64,000 nt of DNA from Tenodera sinensis (Eukaryota > Arthropoda > Insecta > Mantodea > Mantidae). The position numbers and the translations under genes were made by a program. Below the pieces are notes generated by a model that did not search any database, had not been told where the DNA came from, and saw nothing but the letters and a program-made list of their open reading frames with translations. The stretch covers positions 149,030,374 through 149,094,373 of the forward strand of contig CM060965.1 in NCBI GenBank assembly GCA_030765045.1. Reading direction: 5' to 3'. This document shows positions 58,596-64,000 of this stretch, piece after piece (the stretch's first letter is position 1; each line of letters starts with the position of its first letter).

Positions 58596-59602
58596 ACATT
58601 ATTAATGAGAGAAACACATAGTTAATAGCAAACGCCACCACTAGACATGGCTTTGTGCGTTGGTCAACAACGGGTAATCCTAATTATTGTAATGTTTGTA
58701 TTAATAGGTGACTTGTACGCTAGTGGGTGAAATGTACAGCGAAAGGAGAAGTCCGCGCATGTGCTAATTGATGTGCTGTTATATCGAAAGTGTGTTGCTA
58801 TCACCTTAACTCGCCAGGCAACGTGACTACTGCGTCGGACTTCAGGACGTCTTGGAAAATAACGGGACCCTGCCTCAGCGGGCCACCATTCCGGCAGGTG
58901 CAATGAACCTGTGACGTCACCTCAACCACTTCCTCCTCCTCCTTATCTTGTCTTCTGCCTCCAAACACGTTGTCGTTGTAGTTAGAGGTAAAACTCTGGA
59001 GACAGTTTGTTTACTTTCCAGCGAACACCAATTATTTTTAGTGCTTCACGTGTCTTCTTAATGTTTTCCTGCCTCTCTCCACGCCCTAGATTCATATAGC
59101 TTATGTAGCACGTAGAATAAGCTAGAACGCTCCTGAAAAACACTTTTTTATGTATTGTTTACATGGATTTAGTGCTAAGTACAACTATTTACCCAGGTGC
59201 GAAATTAACATACTTATGCAAACACTGGTCTTAGCCTTAAGCTTTAAGAAAATAACAAGTACTTTGTGCAAGTAAAATGAACTGAAATGCGACTGAGAAA
59301 ATGAATTTGATGTCCAAGTTGTGACAATGCATTCAAATTAAGATAAAAATGCATTGCAGCATTGTTCACACAATGTTTGCACGACAAATAATAAAAAATA
59401 GTGAAATAATAAGCAATTTATATCCATTCGTCAAGAAGCTAGATAGCTCCAACTATTTGACACTTTTTTTTGGCAAAACTGTTCTTTATTGACAATAATT
59501 CGATTCCTTGTGCTTGGCATTTATATTTATTCTGCTCCATACATATAAATATGATAACGGTTAAATAAGGAAAATTGAAGCTATTAACAGTGAAGCAACA
59601 CG
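58596..59602. other. unannotated sequence
   Basis: A GC-richer patch at 58730-58990 is not recognised. No gene could be supported. Confidence 0.35.
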
Positions 59603-59741
59603 ATTCTAAAGTAAGAACAGATTATAAACTAAAAACTTCACTTATCTTAGTAATGTTGCACATTCTTTTGTGCAAAAATAACGTGCAACATTACTAAGAT
59701 AAGTGAAGATTTTAGTTTCTAATTTGTCCTTACTTTAGAAT
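59603..59741. repeat. near-perfect hairpin (fold-back), 59-bp arms
   Basis: The left arm 59603-59661 and right arm 59683-59741 are complementary at 55 of 59 positions, separated by a 21-nt loop. Ends read 'attctaaagtaag' and 'cttactttagaat'. The mismatches lie in the outer half of the stem; the inner 26 pairs are perfect. It could be a small fold-back MITE or the template of a hairpin RNA. No TATA or Pol III box is evident next to it. Confidence 0.9.
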
Positions 59742-60598
59742 GATAAAGGTTATTAATTTGGAGCTTTTTTTCTTCTTTTGCAAGTAGGAATAGTTCCGGA
59801 ACGAGGCTGAAAGCTGAGTGTGACAATCCTACGAGCAAAATAAAATCAGATTTAACACGTGTTGTCATATACATTAAAGTAAAAACAATGCAGCTAAAAT
59901 TTATGTGAAAATATGTTCGGACATGTGTAATGTTGAGCTGTAGTCTGTTGTTTGGCCTTCGTTTTTGTTTGACCTTCATAGTACAAGCGCTGACAACACG
60001 ATTTCACACATAAGCTGTATGTGTTTACATTGCATCATTGGAGAAATCTGTTGTATAGAGTTGCTCCGTCGACTTCCTTAGTAACAGTTCCAAAGTTATT
60101 CTCTCCACTGCTTGCAGAATTTCTTCCGGTTTTGCCGACTCAATTTGGGAGTCATATCAAATAGCCTCTATTACATAACCGATGCAAGAGTTCTCTAATA
60201 TGCATGTACTTATCATTGCAAGAAACAAGGATGGCAAAAATGAAGTGCTATAAGCTCCGCTGAGTGCTATAATGTTCAGTTTCCAGTATCAATGGCTCAT
60301 GTCAATAGTTATTTGTGACACAAAGGTCAAAAGGAAGATTTTATTTTGTGAGTAGATGTGAAACCTACGAAAAAGATAAAATCATTTTAGCCCGTGCATC
60401 ATACACTATTTTTAGATAGTCCTGAATATTTATATATATGACATTGTTTTACCTTCCTCATGGTTGTTGTTGTTGTTGTTTGGGGTTTATGGACGCACTA
60501 TCACACTCCGGGTAGGAGTAATCGATGTCTGCGTCGAATCAAAAAGAGTAGGAGCTCTGATGTAAACGTTGATTCACTAAAGGAGGTCGGATCACAGT
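59742..60598. other. unannotated sequence
   Basis: Contains a short (TTG)n at 60463-60480, possibly a retroelement tail for the neighbouring LINE fragment. Nothing else could be supported. Confidence 0.4.
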
Positions 60599-60900
60599 TC
60601 ATAGTTTCATTTTGCAGTTAACGAGATGGCGAAGTAGTAGCCGTGGCAAATGGTTATCAGTAGTATACACCAAAGATGAGATATTCCATGGGCCATTGCC
60701 ATAACGTTGGGCCAGTGTGCTGATAAATTGCGAGACAGAAAGTGTACGTAAGGAGCAATTAAAAAAGATGTGGTTGATATCACCGTAGGCACCACAATCA
60801 CAATTCCTCATGGTCATGATAGTTTCTGGGTTGCGATGTTTATTTGCCTTGCGTAGCATCAGTATTGATAACATGACTTTTACAAAACCGTAATATTCTA
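60599..60900 (-). pseudogene. LINE ORF2 C-terminal fragment
   Basis: On the minus strand, 60874-60599 encodes CDCGAYGDINHIFFNCSL, the 'C.CG...(E/D)...H+f..C' signature at the C-terminus of many LINE ORF2 proteins. It is followed by ISSLVYT and LLLRHLVNCKMKL, which fit the short tail after that motif. No RT lies upstream: the preceding 300 bp on the minus strand lacks RT blocks. Probably a 5'-truncated insertion. Confidence 0.6.
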
Positions 60901-61860
60901 CATAAGGGAGGCAGTGGAAATAATTATATATAATTTCATTCTCTCTGCTGCCTGTAAAATTTCAACGGATTCAGCGCAGTGCACATTCAAATTCAAATGA
61001 CCTGCCATTTTAAACAAGCATTGTGTAACTCAGATCCACGGCCTACTGGAATGAGGCGATGGTCATATTCCACCAAAAAAAAAAGTTGGCACAATCGGCG
61101 CGTTAAAACCTTTTGAGCACTGAGGAAAAGAATTTAATACTTTTAACACAGTCGTGAACTACTCAAAGGATCATTTTTACTATCAACTGTCTAAAAAGTT
61201 ATTTTCAGGGATAGTTGTTCAAAAAGGTAGTTTGTCTACCCACTTTACTTTAATCGCTATAATGTTTAATTATTTCAAAGTAGACTAGAGGGACTTATTT
61301 ATTTTGCTCTTGCATGGATACCTCAAGACGTTGAAACGACAGTCAGCTGGAAACAATATCGCTTCACTTGTTACTATAGAAGCTTCATAACAACATGGAT
61401 GCGATGGTCATCGCCCGCGTTCGTATGATAACATAGCACTGTATTTGACTCAAGAGTTGTAGCTATGACTGTGTTGTTGCAAGTGAACTTGAGATAGCGC
61501 TCTATTGTTTCTTCCTCTTGCGCTGACGGTTTGCATCCTGCTTCAAAAGCAACTTAACATTTCTTTCCCGGCACAATAAATATTACGCGAAAGAGGACTA
61601 CTAATGCATTGCATTACCGCATAAAACAAAGCAATTATGACCATAAGTTCAATATCACTAATGAATTATGTTTATTGGAGATTCAATCCATACAATATAA
61701 TACTGAAGCAGCAATCTAAAATGTGCTATTGAAATACATTTTACATAAAATGTGTATTTCCATGAACTCTTTAAATTTCCTACAATAACATTTTGCTACC
61801 TCGCATGCAATTTAAGTCATACATGAACACAAAGTACGCCAGAGGCTGCACGAGACCATT
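60901..61860. other. unannotated sequence
   Basis: Nothing I can support. Confidence 0.4.
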
Positions 61861-61864
61861 CGCA

Positions 61865-62210
61865 ATTCAATATATACATATTACTTTTATGTAAATATCT
61901 AACGTATATTATATTTTAGTCAAAACCATTAGAACCTTTTGAGAGAGAGAGAAAAAAACAACTTTTACCATAAAAGAATTACGGTTGGAAGCCATTTCAT
62001 GTCCTTTTCTTTAACCTGGAGAGATACTTTAATTTAGAAGTCCGATATTCATAGGGATTTCTGTTTTTGAGTTATATTTTCTCTCTCTTGTTCGCTGCCA
62101 TTTTTAAAAATGCCTATTCCTTGTTCTAAAATCCTGTATATCCAGTTAAATATTGATATCGACTTCTGAATGGAAAACAATGTTTCCTCCACCTTCATAG
62201 CCAGTGGTCA
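61865..62210 (+). repeat. family C repeat, 3' half
   Basis: 'atatacatattacttttatg', 'agtcaaaaccattagaacc', 'tgtttttgagttatattttc', 'tttttaaaaatgcctattcc', 'gaatggaaaacaatgtttcc', in family order. Confidence 0.5.
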
Positions 62211-62349
62211 AGAGGTACATATTTTGTGAACCGTTGAGGAACCTTACTTCTATGTACTTTGCTCAGATTGAGTTAGGATCGGTTTCGTGGTCTTTATTAT
62301 TATGTCTGGCTTATTCTGCTTAACTCGTATATAGCACCTACATCTCCGA

Positions 62350-62650
62350 GGACTTACAATTCAGCGCCTGGGATCAGGCACCTGTCGAGGCAGTTCTGAA
62401 AGACGTAAGATTGGAGAAATGGTCCAGGAACGGGAGATCGGCCCGTAGCCCGGTGTGAGCATGAGGAAGGAAGTGATATGAAATAACGGTGAAATGGATG
62501 AAAGGAAAGATGACGTGGCAGTCGGTGCAATGAATGGCAGGGAAAACCGGAGAATATGGAGCAAACTCGCCCATGCGCCGCACATCCTGGGATCGAATCC
62601 GGACTGCCTTGGTGAGAGGCGAGCGCTCTAACCACCGGCCACGGTGGTGT
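62350..62650 (-). repeat. tRNA-headed SINE, family A-like
   Basis: The minus-strand head at 62650-62585 has 'ccggtggttagagcgctcg' and 'cggattcgatcccagg' (A and B boxes), with better tRNA-like folding than most in this window. The body includes 'ctccggttttccctgccatt', akin to the 2193 SINE. Confidence 0.7.
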
Positions 62651-64000
62651 CAGTGCTATAATGAAAGAAAACAAAATAATTATCTTCTATAGTTGTAGAA
62701 TAGTTCATTATTACACTGATGCAAAGAGAAACAACAGATATTCACAACCTCCGCTGTTGGTGTTGAACATGCGTACCTTGAGTTAATTGAATATATGTTG
62801 GTTCTCAGTTTCAGATACACATTGTTTGCCCTCACGGTCTACTTGAACAAAACAGGCTGCTAGGGGTACAATGTGCAGATGTTTTGACAATTGGTGCCTT
62901 AATATGTACCTGTTTAGCTGTTTTAGTTGCTTTTTCTCTTCCTCTAACAGTTTTACCACAAACCACTCACAAACGTTATTACCTAATGTTTTTGCATAGT
63001 TATAACTGCGCCGTGAAATGAACAACGCCTGCCCTATACACCATCCATTTTACTTCAAACCTGAATGCATGGCTTACTAGCGTAGGTATCGCGAGGTAAT
63101 TGCTCTTGCAGAAAGGTTGGGATTCGGTTCCAGTTCAACATTCGTTATCACGAAAGTGGCTCACTCTACATCATGCCTTCTGTGCCACGGCTGCTTACAG
63201 GTACTAAAGAATCTGAAAATGTACTACTCTTAATAAGTAGTTCACAAATGAAGCAAATATTGATGTAATGTTGTTCAATACACAGTCCTTACTTAGCAGT
63301 AGAATTTCTACTTTTATAGCTCTAACACCAGATATATCTAATCTGTGCTTTAATTCAAAATTTTGTGTCGTTTGAGTAAGAATAAACGCTCTTTTAGATA
63401 AAATAAGTAGCTATACTGTATACATTCCTTTGTCTATTTGGACCCAGGGTCTACTACTTCAGGGTTGAACTAGCGAAACATGTATATATATATATATGAT
63501 AACCAAGTAGGCACGAACTATTACAGCTCTAACTTTACTAAGGGAGTGTCAGAGGGTTCAATAATATTAACTTCTGGGTTAGGTTCAACTGCGAATCTTC
63601 GTGACCATTTCTATACATAAGCTTCTTTTCGTTTCATAGTGCCTGAAGTTCTTCAGTAATGAAGAACAATTCCAAGGGAGTGATGAATTATATTTGTCAA
63701 ATGACAAGACGATTGGTTTTGTCTGATAGAACTGTAGAACTTTCAAGTGGTAAGGCATCAGATAATAGTAGGTGATATATTCCTCACGTACTCAGTTATT
63801 TGGGACTATGGGGGTAATCAATGAAATCTAAACCAACCATCGTGCAGTAAAATAACATCTTTAAACAATCAAAGCGTATTAATTATCATATATGTACATA
63901 AACGAGTACAGGATGAATCGAACTCACCGTAACAGCAATTTACTTCAGAAGTGAGGCATTAATATTTTCAAGAGAAAAATATGTAAAACTAAAGCAAATG
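62651..64000. other. unannotated sequence
   Basis: A possible degenerate tRNA-like head at 63068-63135 ('gggattcggttcc' B-box-like) and a short (TA)n at 63483-63497. No gene could be supported. Confidence 0.4.

Overview
This is a eukaryotic, very probably insect, genomic window: A+T-rich, without operons or dense ORFs, and packed with microsatellites and decayed transposable elements. The mix of tRNA-headed SINEs, Jockey-type and RTE-like LINEs, a Penelope-like element, Tc1/IS630, pogo/Tigger and hAT DNA transposons, plus LTR fragments, fits a large repeat-rich insect genome. A polyneopteran such as a cockroach or termite is my guess, but the species cannot be fixed from this sequence. I found no convincing host protein-coding exon, no functional tRNA or rRNA gene, no CRISPR array and no prokaryotic feature. 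The window reads as intergenic or long-intron DNA.

Layout. 0-10 kb: an inverted pair of the dominant repeat ('family C'), a tRNA-headed SINE, a broken Crypton/DUF3504-like fragment, a 375-bp pyrimidine tract, 220 bp of (TTA)n and 330 bp of (TCAC)n. 10-20 kb: dead copies of a Jockey-like LINE, a Tc1 transposase and a Penelope-like RT, all on the minus strand, then a 501-bp solo LTR with a 4-bp target duplication and a pogo/Tigger-like remnant. 20-31 kb: two young, oppositely oriented copies of a non-autonomous hAT element with 8-bp duplications, and an LTR-like unit. 32-37 kb: SINEs and several family C copies, two of them in tandem. 37-39.5 kb: the only long ORF, a 5'-truncated Jockey-type LINE with intact reverse transcriptase, poly(A) tail and a perfect 14-bp target-site duplication. 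39.6-46.5 kb: SINEs, an RTE-like LINE corpse, an empty/filled SINE insertion pair and more family C. 46.5-64 kb: a dead IS630/Tc1-type transposase, a back-to-back tRNA-like pair, compound microsatellites, a second LTR-like copy, a near-perfect 59-bp-arm hairpin and a LINE 3' fragment.

No set of genes works together here as a pathway. The interest lies in mobile-element biology: dated insertions, nested insertions, fold-back structures, and repeats that carry microsatellites. I did not find an undescribed functional system. The best candidates for something not yet catalogued are family C (at least 15 copies or fragments, frequently head to head), the 59603-59741 fold-back, and a GGGCCCGTCGAC-headed repeat carrying a (GTGA)n tract.
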